Shown here piece after piece: positions 23,078-30,451 of a stretch of 64,000 bases of DNA (position 1 is the first letter of the stretch; the number at the start of each line of letters is the position of its first letter). The notes beneath the pieces are model-generated. The model did not search any database. It worked only from the letters and a program-made list of their open reading frames with translations, and was not told the origin of the DNA. A program made the position numbers and the translations under genes. The stretch is from Asticcacaulis sp. AC466 (GTDB lineage: Bacteria > Pseudomonadota > Alphaproteobacteria > Caulobacterales > Caulobacteraceae). Location: assembly GCF_000495815.1 (NCBI RefSeq), contig NZ_AWGE01000005.1:62001-126000 (forward strand), written 5' to 3'.

Positions 23078-25249
23078 GTGGGCGCGCGTATTCAACCGAA
23101 AGACCTTGTCGTCGGTCTGCTGTGCTCGGTCTTGACCTGGCTCTGGCTGCCGGAGGTTAGCCAGGCCGCCACCCGCGATGTGACAATTACCCGGGATGAC
23201 TGGGGTATTGCGCACATCCATGGCAAGACCGATGCCGATGCTGTCTTTGGCATGATGTACGCGCAGGCCGAGGACGATTTCGGACGCATCGAGCGAAATT
23301 ACCTTCAGGCGCTGGGGCGCACCGCCGAAGTGGACGGAGAGGCCGGAATCTGGACCGATCTACGTCAGCGCATGTTCATAGACCCGGTGGCGCTACAGGC
23401 TGAATATAAGCGCAGCCCCGCCTGGCTGCGCGCGCTTATGGAGGCCTGGGCCGATGGCCTAAACACCTATCTGGCTAAGCATCCGGAGGTCCACCCGAAA
23501 GTCCTGACGCATTTCGAGCCCTGGATGGCCCTCAGTTTCTCCGAGGGCAGCATTGGCGGCGATATCGAACAGATTCCGCTGAGCCGGCTGCAAAGCTTCT
23601 ACGAGGGAACGCAACTGGCCTTATCGGATATGGAGCGCGGCATTGCCTATCATGAGCCTACCGGATCGAATGGTATCGCGCTGGCCCCATCGCGGACACG
23701 CGACGGTCATGCGCTTTTGCTGATAAACCCTCATACAAGCTTCTTCTTCCGCGCGGAACAGCAGGTGACCAGCGATGAGGGGCTGAACGTCTATGGCGCG
23801 GCGACCTGGGGGCAGTTTTTTATCTATCAGGGGTTCAATGCATCGGCGGGATGGATGCACACCTCAAGTGGTGTTGATGCGATTGATGAGTTTGCCGAAA
23901 CCGTCAAGGCTTTGCCGAGTGGGCGCTGGGCGTATCTGGATGGAAAGCGCTGGCGTCCCATGGAGCGGTGCCAGATTACGATCAAATACCGTCTTGCGTC
24001 CGGCAAGCAGGCGGATCGCGCCTTTACCGTCTATAAGACCGTGAATGGTCCCATTATGGGGGCCATGGACGGCAAGTGGATAGCGGTGGGGCTCATGAAT
24101 CGTCCCCTTGAAGCGCTCCAGCAGTCCTTTTTGCGTACCAAGGCAACCGATCTTGACGGCTTTTTAGACGTCGCCAAACTTCGAGCCAACTCGTCCAACG
24201 ACACCATCTTTGCTGACCGGAAGGGCGAAATCGCCTACCTACACCCTCAGTTTGTACCCGTCCGAGACGATCGCTTTGATTACACGAGGCCCGTTGACGG
24301 GAGCGACGCGGCGACGCACTGGAAAGGCCTTCATGCCATTGAGACCCTGCCGCATGTCTATAGCCCGAAAAGTGGCTACGTGTTCAACACGAATAACTGG
24401 CCGTGGACGGCGGCCGGTAGCGACAGCCCGCGCGCCAAAGACTATCCGCGATATATGGACCAGGCGGGCGAAAATCCTCGAGGTCTACATGTGGTGAAAT
24501 TGCTTCAAAACGCGGATAAGGTGCCACTTGAGGGGTTACGGGATATGGCCTACGATTCGTGGTTGCCAACCTTTGACAGGCTGTTGCCCAGTCTCGATAG
24601 CGCTTTTGACGCTTTGGCGACGACCGACCCGCGCCGTGCCCGGCTGGCGGCGCCCATAAAGTTGCTCTCCGATTGGGAACGGCGGTGGAGTAGCGGCTCG
24701 CAGGCCACCTCCCTGGCTGTTTTTTGGGGCGAGGCGCTATGGCGCCGGGCAGCCGCGCCGGCGGCTACGTCCCGCATCAGCGTTTGGGATTACATGGAGC
24801 AGCGCAGTTCACCCGAAGACCGGCTGGACGCCCTATCGGACGCTGTTGCCAAGCTGGAAACGGATTTTGGCACGTGGCGTGTCGCTTGGGGCGATATCAA
24901 CCGCTTCCAGCGCAATGACGGTGAGATCGAACAAACTTTTGATGATACCAAGCCGAGCTATCCGGTGCCGTTTACCTCTAACCAGTGGGGGGCGCTCGCC
25001 TCCTTCGGCGCCAAGGCTTATCCCGGTACCCGCCGTTACTACGGCACGTCGGGGAATAGCTTTGTCGCAGTCGTGGAATTTGGGCCCCATATCCGCGCCT
25101 ACGCGATCAGCATCGGCGGTGAAAGCGGGCATCCCGACTCTGTTCATTTCTCCGATCAGGTTGAGCGGTATGTGGCGGGTAACCTGCGTCCGATCTATTT
25201 TTATGCGGATGAGCTTAAAGGGCATGTGGAGAAAGTCTATTCGCCATAG
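23078..25249 (+). CDS. Penicillin-acylase-family Ntn hydrolase, exported
   Basis: A 723-residue N-terminal-nucleophile hydrolase precursor. After a signal segment (VVGLLCSVLTWLWLPEVSQA) comes the alpha chain (ITRDDWGIAHIHGKTDADA, AQAEDDFGRIERNYLQ). Ser197 in EPTGSNGIALAP is the expected autoproteolysis site and nucleophile, starting the beta chain (INPHTSFFFRAEQQ, GWMHTSSGVD). The C-terminal part has GTSGNSFVAVVEFG, also usual. Family members cleave amides: beta-lactams, N-acyl-homoserine lactones, lipopeptides. GTG at 23078 has AGGGGAGGGG before it and is preferred to the ATG at 23060 that overlaps the M24 stop. Location in the periplasm and pairing with a C-N hydrolase-like M24 gene in a sugar cluster is unusual. 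Confidence 0.88.
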   Translation: MGARIQPKDLVVGLLCSVLTWLWLPEVSQAATRDVTITRDDWGIAHIHGKTDADAVFGMMYAQAEDDFGRIERNYLQALGRTAEVDGEAGIWTDLRQRMFIDPVALQAEYKRSPAWLRALMEAWADGLNTYLAKHPEVHPKVLTHFEPWMALSFSEGSIGGDIEQIPLSRLQSFYEGTQLALSDMERGIAYHEPTGSNGIALAPSRTRDGHALLLINPHTSFFFRAEQQVTSDEGLNVYGAATWGQFFIYQGFNASAGWMHTSSGVDAIDEFAETVKALPSGRWAYLDGKRWRPMERCQITIKYRLASGKQADRAFTVYKTVNGPIMGAMDGKWIAVGLMNRPLEALQQSFLRTKATDLDGFLDVAKLRANSSNDTIFADRKGEIAYLHPQFVPVRDDRFDYTRPVDGSDAATHWKGLHAIETLPHVYSPKSGYVFNTNNWPWTAAGSDSPRAKDYPRYMDQAGENPRGLHVVKLLQNADKVPLEGLRDMAYDSWLPTFDRLLPSLDSAFDALATTDPRRARLAAPIKLLSDWERRWSSGSQATSLAVFWGEALWRRAAAPAATSRISVWDYMEQRSSPEDRLDALSDAVAKLETDFGTWRVAWGDINRFQRNDGEIEQTFDDTKPSYPVPFTSNQWGALASFGAKAYPGTRRYYGTSGNSFVAVVEFGPHIRAYAISIGGESGHPDSVHFSDQVERYVAGNLRPIYFYADELKGHVEKVYSP

Positions 25250-25414
25250 GCGAAGTAGGCTAGTTGTGGCCATAAATAATATAAATAATGTCGGTGCGGG
25301 GCGTATTGGGCGGAAAAAGCGGACAATGTAATATAGTATATATTTTAAATTATTTACCGAGCGAGCGTCTGAAATTATATAAATTTGCGGTTCATAGTTT
25401 CCAGAAGGTGAAAT

Positions 25415-25429
25415 CCTATAATTTATAGG
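25415..25429. promoter_or_regulatory. Perfect palindrome CCTATAATTTATAGG
   Basis: Seven-base arms CCTATAA and TTATAGG around a single T in the AT-rich region. Regulatory role unknown. Confidence 0.35.
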
Positions 25430-25610
25430 AGCTCTTAATGCTGTAAGTGTCTTGTGGATTAATATATTTATGATTTATATATTTGAAATTGAACCGTGAT
25501 TTTTTGTCATTAGTGCGATTTCATATTTATTTTCAGTTACTTTTTTAAATTTTACTATATCGTTTCGGATTTTAAAAATTGCCGTGGCCTTATGAACGCA
25601 AGGCTTCATT

Positions 25611-25623
25611 TATAATACATATA
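25611..25623. promoter_or_regulatory. 13-bp palindromic operator candidate before dgoD
   Basis: TATAATACATATA, the complement of TATATGTATTATA, 120 bases before the chosen dgoD start. Confidence 0.6.
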
Positions 25624-25743
25624 TTGACGTTTGACCCGCCGCATAATATTTGTTGATGGGCCGGACCGTGAACAACGGGTGGAATAAAATGCGAGTTTTT
25701 TATGCTGAACTATAAGCGAAGTGCTGTTGCGGCGGAGGCTGAC

Positions 25744-26913
25744 ATGGAGCGATTACAGGCCACACACCGGACAAAAATCTTCCGGATCGAAACCTTTCCG
25801 GTGCCCCCGCGCTGGATGTTTGTGCGGGTTGAAACGGATGACGGTCTCGTCGGATGGGGAGAGGCCAGCCTGGAGGGGCATACCGAGGCCGTCGTCGGGG
25901 CCTATGCGGCCTTGCAGGACCGCTTTCTGGGCTTCGATGCCGACCGTATTGAGGATGTGTGGCAGACGGCCTACCGTCTCGGCTTTTATCGCGGGGGTCC
26001 GGTGTTGATGTCGGCCCTGTCGGGCCTGGATCAGGCCCTTTGGGATATAAAGGGAAAGCGGCTGGGCGTGCCCGTGCATCAGCTCCTTGGTGGGCAGGTG
26101 CGCGACCGGGTCGCGGTCTACGCCTGGGTCGGTGGTGACCGTCCGTCAGACGTCCTTGATGCGGCACGCGTGCGCATGGAGCAGGGATTTAAATCGGTCA
26201 AGATGAATGCAACCGAAGATGCCGCGTGGCTCGACAGTCCGCGCTCTCTTGACGGGGTTGCGAAACGACTCGCTGACGTCCAGTCCTTGGGTCTGGACGC
26301 GGGTCTGGATTTCCACGGACGGCTCCATAAGCCCATGGCCAAGCAATTGGCGATGATCCTGGAGCCCCTGCGCCCCCTGTTCATCGAAGAGCCGCTGTTG
26401 AGCGAGCATCCGGAGGCGATTCGGCAATTGTCGGCCCTGACGCGTATCCCCATCGCCATGGGCGAACGGCTCTATTCGCGCTGGGATATCAAACCCTTTT
26501 TGGAAGCGGCAAGCATCGATATTCTTCAACCCGATGTCAGCCATGCCGGAGGTATTTCCGAGGTCAGGCGCATGGCCGCCATGGCTGAGGCCTATGATGT
26601 GGCTCTGGCCCCTCACTGCCCGCTGGGGCCAATCGCGTTGGCGGCCTGCATGCAAATTGGCCTGGCGACGCCCAATTTCGCCATCCAGGAAATGTCGCTT
26701 GGTATTCACTACAATACCGATGGCCACGACCTTTTGGCGTATCTGAAAAATCCTGAGATTTTCGATATCAAGGACGGTATGGTCGAAGCGATTTCGGGCC
26801 CAGGGCTTGGCGTTGTTGTTGATGAAGAGAAGGTCCGTGAGCTTAGCCGAGACTGTCCGCCCTGGCGCAATCCTGCCTGGCGAGGCCCCGATGGCTATGT
26901 GCGGGAATGGTGA
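25744..26913 (+). CDS. dgoD: D-galactonate dehydratase, enolase superfamily
   Basis: A 389-residue mandelate-racemase-group enzyme that converts D-galactonate to 2-keto-3-deoxy-D-galactonate. Motifs match DgoD: the base-bearing FKSVKMNATED, metal ligands in LDFHGRL, IEEPLL and MGERLYSRWD, the catalytic His region LAPHCPLGPIALA, and QEMSLGIHYN. A longer frame begins at 25702, but the ATG at 25744 has GGAGG six bases upstream and gives the family's usual length. It is first in a dgoD-SDR-galM unit. No dgoK kinase or dgoA aldolase is visible here, so the pathway must be completed elsewhere. Confidence 0.9.
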   Translation: MERLQATHRTKIFRIETFPVPPRWMFVRVETDDGLVGWGEASLEGHTEAVVGAYAALQDRFLGFDADRIEDVWQTAYRLGFYRGGPVLMSALSGLDQALWDIKGKRLGVPVHQLLGGQVRDRVAVYAWVGGDRPSDVLDAARVRMEQGFKSVKMNATEDAAWLDSPRSLDGVAKRLADVQSLGLDAGLDFHGRLHKPMAKQLAMILEPLRPLFIEEPLLSEHPEAIRQLSALTRIPIAMGERLYSRWDIKPFLEAASIDILQPDVSHAGGISEVRRMAAMAEAYDVALAPHCPLGPIALAACMQIGLATPNFAIQEMSLGIHYNTDGHDLLAYLKNPEIFDIKDGMVEAISGPGLGVVVDEEKVRELSRDCPPWRNPAWRGPDGYVREW

Positions 26914-26918
26914 AGATT

Positions 26919-27656
26919 ATGCGATTTGCAGATAAGACGGCCATTGTGACGGGTGCGCTTGGCGGCATCGGACTGGCGTGCGCGCAGCGTTTATCGGCCG
27001 AAGGCGCCAGCCTAATTCTGGTCGACAGGCTGGGTGAGGGCGCGGAGACCATCGCTGAGGAATTGCGCACCCTGGGGGCGCCCAAAGTCGTTTTCACGCG
27101 CTGCGATGTTGCGGTGGAGGACGATGTGGTGGCGGCATGCAAACTGGCCGTTGACCAGACCGGGCGTCTTGACGTCCTGATCAATGTCGCCGGCATGATG
27201 ATCTATAAGTCGATCGCGGAACTGACAGCGGCGGATTGGCATGAGCTATTGGGTGTAAACCTGGTGGGTGCCGCCCTTTTCACGCGCGAGGCGTTCCGCC
27301 TGATGTCGCCGGGTGGGGCTATTGTGAATGTGTCGAGCATCCACGCCGTCCAGACCTCGCCGCTCGTGGCGCCCTATGCGGCAGCGAAGGCGGCGCTTGC
27401 GTCTTTGACGCGATCCAGTTCCATTGAAGGCGCATCGCTGGGCCTCCGCGTCAATGCCATACTACCGGGGGCCATCGATACGCCTATGTTGTGGGCGAGT
27501 CCAAATCTCAAATCCGGCGCGGAAGTGTTGGAGGAGGGCGATGTCGGCAACCCTCACGATATTGCTCATGCCGCCGCCTTTCTGGCGAGCGACGAGGCGG
27601 CCTTTATCACCGGGGCCAGCCTGAATGTAGACGGCGGTCGATTGGCGAAGCTGTGA
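26919..27656 (+). CDS. SDR-family dehydrogenase, candidate galactose or fucose dehydrogenase
   Basis: A 245-residue classical short-chain dehydrogenase. The cofactor loop TGALGGIG, the INVAG motif, the catalytic Ser in VNVSSIHA, and Tyr-x-x-x-Lys in APYAAAKAAL are all present, as is the C-terminal SLNVDGG. An ATG at 26907 overlaps the dgoD stop; the ATG at 26919, after GGTGAAG, gives the usual N-terminal length. Between galactonate dehydratase and aldose epimerase it most simply supplies the oxidation of D-galactose to galactono-lactone, as in the De Ley-Doudoroff route. L-fucose or ketodeoxy-sugar oxidation is an alternative, given the nearby fucosidases. Confidence 0.85.
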   Translation: MRFADKTAIVTGALGGIGLACAQRLSAEGASLILVDRLGEGAETIAEELRTLGAPKVVFTRCDVAVEDDVVAACKLAVDQTGRLDVLINVAGMMIYKSIAELTAADWHELLGVNLVGAALFTREAFRLMSPGGAIVNVSSIHAVQTSPLVAPYAAAKAALASLTRSSSIEGASLGLRVNAILPGAIDTPMLWASPNLKSGAEVLEEGDVGNPHDIAHAAAFLASDEAAFITGASLNVDGGRLAKL

Positions 27657-28663
27657 CACCCTCTGTCCTTTTCGGGCGTCTGGCCGATGGTCAGGCAGTC
27701 CACAGTCTGACCTTGGCGGCGCCCGGCGGATTGCATCTGGACGTCATGACCTATGGTGCGACGATACGCAGCCTTAAAACCCCTTCGCCCATGGGGGCCG
27801 TCGAGACCCTAATCGGCTTTGAAGACCTGGCGGATTACGAGTCTGACAAGACCTACCAGGCCTGCATCGTCGGACGGACGGTGAACCGCCTGCGAAATGC
27901 TGCCTTCAGGCAAGAGGGCCGGGTGTGGCAGGTCACGCCCAACGAAGGGCCGAACCATCTGCATGGTGGCGCGTGTGGTCTTAGCCGCCGAATCTGGCAG
28001 GCAGACGCCCGGTCTTCAGAAGAGGCACCCGTGGTATTGCGATACGTGTCGCCGGCGGGGGAAGAGGGGTATCCGGGCAACCTGGCTGTCGAGGTGACCT
28101 TATCTCTGCCATCGCCAATGACCTTGCAGATCGACTACAGGGCCGTGGTCGATGCGCCATGTCCCATCGATTTGACCCATCATCTCTATTTTAATCTCGA
28201 CCAGGCCAAGGGTGGCGACATTTCGAACCACCTTCTGGGTATCGGGGGTGATGAGGTTCTTGAGGTCGATGACGCGTGTCTGGCGACCGGCTTGCGGTTG
28301 CCGGTCGGGGACACGCTCTTTGATCTTCGTCAACCGACAGCCCTATCGGCTGTGCTGGCGCAGCAGCACCCGCAATTGACACATATCGGCCTGAACCAGA
28401 GCTGGGTTTTGAAAGGGGGCGGCGCGCCCGCCGCCACCCTGTACGGGCCGAAAACGGATCTCGAACTGGCACTTCACACCGACCAGCCCTGTCTGCAAGC
28501 CTATACGGGACTGCCGCGCGATGTCGCTGCGCACGGGGCGATCGCGCTCGAACCACAAGGCTTTATCGATGCGGTAAACCAGCCGGCATTTCCGAGCTCC
28601 TGGCTCGCACCCGGCCAAATCTATCACCGCACCAGCCAATATAGATTTCAACATCGCGCTTAG
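27653..28663 (+). CDS. galM: Aldose 1-epimerase (mutarotase)
   Basis: A 336-residue GalM-type mutarotase. Seen: GRTVNRLRNAAF, LHGGACGLSRRIW, GEEGYPGNLAVEVTLSL, catalytic His in IDLTHHLYFNLD and the C-terminal LAPGQIYHRTSQYRF. It interconverts anomers of galactose or related sugars, so that the beta form reaches a dehydrogenase. The frame is open far upstream inside the SDR gene; the GTG at 27653 overlaps the SDR stop (GTGA) and fits the family N terminus (VLFGRLADGQAV). It is the last gene of the unit, followed by a terminator. Confidence 0.9.
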   Translation: MTPSVLFGRLADGQAVHSLTLAAPGGLHLDVMTYGATIRSLKTPSPMGAVETLIGFEDLADYESDKTYQACIVGRTVNRLRNAAFRQEGRVWQVTPNEGPNHLHGGACGLSRRIWQADARSSEEAPVVLRYVSPAGEEGYPGNLAVEVTLSLPSPMTLQIDYRAVVDAPCPIDLTHHLYFNLDQAKGGDISNHLLGIGGDEVLEVDDACLATGLRLPVGDTLFDLRQPTALSAVLAQQHPQLTHIGLNQSWVLKGGGAPAATLYGPKTDLELALHTDQPCLQAYTGLPRDVAAHGAIALEPQGFIDAVNQPAFPSSWLAPGQIYHRTSQYRFQHRA

Positions 28664-28687
28664 GCTTGACGGGCACTGAACACGTCG

Positions 28688-28730
28688 GCGGACCGCCCTC
28701 CACATTTGGTGTTGGAGGGCGTCCGCTTTT
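28688..28730 (+). terminator. Terminator after galM
   Basis: A 14-bp stem (GCGGA and CGCCCTCCA against TGGAGGGCG and TCCGC, one bulged C) with a ten-base loop and TTTT at 28727-28730. It separates galM from the convergent MFS gene. Confidence 0.85.
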
Positions 28731-28735
28731 GTGAG

Positions 28736-30172
28736 CTACCGCTTTCCGGTGAGACTGGCTTCAATCTCTTCCAGGGTCCTGCCCTTGGTTTCCGGAACGA
28801 ACAGGGCGATAAAGATCACGCCCAGCAGACAGAAGGCACCGTAACACCAGAAGGTTCCCGCCGCACCGAGCAGCTTGTTCAGGATGGGGAAGGTGTAGGT
28901 GACCGCAAAGCAGGCAATCCAAAGCGCGGATACGGCAATCGACATCGCCAGACCCCGGATGCGGTTGGGGAAAATTTCCGACAGCAGCACCCAAGTGATG
29001 GGGGCGAGAGAGGTCGCATAGGCGGCGATCACCGCAAGGGTGAGCCCCAGGATGAGCGGCCCCTTTATCCCCAGGAAGAAGGCGACACCGAGCAGGCCGT
29101 GTATCACGGTAATGATTGCCGTGCCCCATAGCATGAGCGCCCGGCGTCCGAGCCGGTCCACCGTAAAGGTCGCGACCAGGGTGAACAGCAGATTGATAGC
29201 GCCGGTAATCACGATGTTGAACATCACGCCGCTGAGGTCGTAGCCGGCACCGCGATAAATCTCTTCAGCATAGTTGAAGATGACATTGGTGCCGCTCCAC
29301 TGCTGTAACACCGCCAGGCCAATCCCCATCAAAACCAGACCGAAGACCAGTGGCTTGAAAAGGTCTCGCCAGGCGCCTTTTTCCGATCGCTCACGCGCAA
29401 GCATGTTGTCCACATCGCGTATTTCGTCCTCGGCATAGGCCGCACCGCCGATACGCGTCAGAACAGCCTTGGCTTTCTCAGTCTGGCCCTTTTTTACCAG
29501 CCAGCGCGGGCTTTCCGGCACCAGGAAGGCGCAAAAGAAAAAGGTCAGGGAGGGGACGGCAACCGCCGTGAACATCCAGCGCCAGCCGTATTGTCCTTGC
29601 CAGGAGTCGCGGATCGTATCCGCTGTCGCGCCATCGGCAATATGACCGGCAATCAACAGATTGACGACCTGGGCGGCCAGTATGCCCACGACCACGGTGA
29701 GCTGATTGAGCGTGACCAGCCGTCCGCGCCACTGCGCAGGCGCGATCTCGGCGATGTAGGTGGGAGACACATTGGATGCGATGCCGATGGCGACGCCCCC
29801 CAGAATGCGCCAGAGAATGAAAGTATCAAATGAATGCGCCCAGCCTGTCGCCACGGATGACACGCCGAACAGGGAGGCCGCAGCGATCAGAAGCTTCTTG
29901 CGGCCCAGGCCGTCGCTAAAGATGCCAGAGCAGATGGAGCCGATCAGGCAGCCCAACAGAGCGCAGCTGTTGGCCCATCCAATTTGCGCCTCGGACGTCA
30001 GGCCGAAATAGGGTTCATAAAAGGGCTTAGCGCCGCCGATAACTACCCAGTCGTAACCAAACAAGAGGCCGCCGAGTGCTGCAATCGAAGAGATCATCCA
30101 GACGTAGCCCAGATTGAACTTATAAGGCGATGTTGCGCCAACGGCGCGATCGTCCTTGGACACTATGTGCAT
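28736..30172 (-). CDS. MFS sugar-porter family transporter
   Basis: A 478-residue sugar/proton symporter of the XylE/GalP/AraE branch with twelve predicted segments. Signature elements: GYDWVVIGGAKPFYEPYFG, DGLGRKKLLI, PESPRWLVKKGQTEKA, DRLGRRALMLWG and the closing PETKGRTLEEIE. It should import a monosaccharide such as galactose, fucose or xylose into the cytoplasm. It is divergent from the GH36 gene and shares a 279-base intergenic region containing two copies of the 13-bp palindrome, so it belongs to the same putative regulon as dgoD and galM. Galactose is the most economical guess. Confidence 0.9.
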   Translation of the reverse strand: MHIVSKDDRAVGATSPYKFNLGYVWMISSIAALGGLLFGYDWVVIGGAKPFYEPYFGLTSEAQIGWANSCALLGCLIGSICSGIFSDGLGRKKLLIAAASLFGVSSVATGWAHSFDTFILWRILGGVAIGIASNVSPTYIAEIAPAQWRGRLVTLNQLTVVVGILAAQVVNLLIAGHIADGATADTIRDSWQGQYGWRWMFTAVAVPSLTFFFCAFLVPESPRWLVKKGQTEKAKAVLTRIGGAAYAEDEIRDVDNMLARERSEKGAWRDLFKPLVFGLVLMGIGLAVLQQWSGTNVIFNYAEEIYRGAGYDLSGVMFNIVITGAINLLFTLVATFTVDRLGRRALMLWGTAIITVIHGLLGVAFFLGIKGPLILGLTLAVIAAYATSLAPITWVLLSEIFPNRIRGLAMSIAVSALWIACFAVTYTFPILNKLLGAAGTFWCYGAFCLLGVIFIALFVPETKGRTLEEIEASLTGKR

Positions 30173-30275
30173 ATGCGCTGTAATCCCTGCAGAAGTTATT
30201 TATAAGTGGCCGCCGTCAGTGGTATGATGCGGCCTGCGCCATCCACCTTAGGGTCGATGCGCTGTAACGTCAATA

Positions 30276-30288
30276 TATAATACATATA
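30276..30288. promoter_or_regulatory. 13-bp palindromic operator candidate before the MFS gene
   Basis: TATAATACATATA, 104 bases upstream of the MFS start, identical to the copy at 25611. Confidence 0.6.
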
Positions 30289-30333
30289 TAGCTGTTGCCG
30301 CGCGCGCCGTTTAAGGCAAGGCTGCGAAACCGG

Positions 30334-30351
30334 ATCACAATCTATTGTGAT
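30334..30351. promoter_or_regulatory. Perfect 18-bp palindrome ATCACAATCTATTGTGAT
   Basis: Arms ATCACAAT and ATTGTGAT around CT, in the MFS-GH36 divergent region between the two copies of the 13-bp motif. The 8-2-8 layout is the same as that of the palindrome at 9821-9838, but the sequence differs. Confidence 0.55.
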
Positions 30352-30424
30352 TTCCATTGTGAATGAAAGACCTTCATTTTCCGCGCCGACAGCTATTGAC
30401 CCGTCATTTCACCTCTGCAATAGG

Positions 30425-30437
30425 TATATGTAATATA
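30425..30437. promoter_or_regulatory. 13-bp palindromic operator candidate before GH36
   Basis: TATATGTAATATA, identical to the copy at 21567. It ends only 14 bases before the GH36 start, directly next to the ribosome-binding site GGGAGGA, so binding there would block the transcript start or early elongation. Confidence 0.6.
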
Positions 30438-30451
30438 AATGGGAGGATGCT

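Larger units (their letters stand above)
25250..25743. other. AT-rich gene-free region before the galactonate operon
   Basis: Nearly 500 bases, strikingly AT-rich against the GC-rich neighbours, with no credible gene. It contains a degenerate motif copy ACAATGTAATATA (25323-25335), a 15-base palindrome CCTATAATTTATAGG (25415-25429) and a full 13-bp motif copy (25611-25623). Confidence 0.65.

Noticed and set aside
24867-24887. TGGCAC-type sigma-54 promoter
   Set aside because: It is inside the acylase coding region and lacks the TTGC half at the right spacing.
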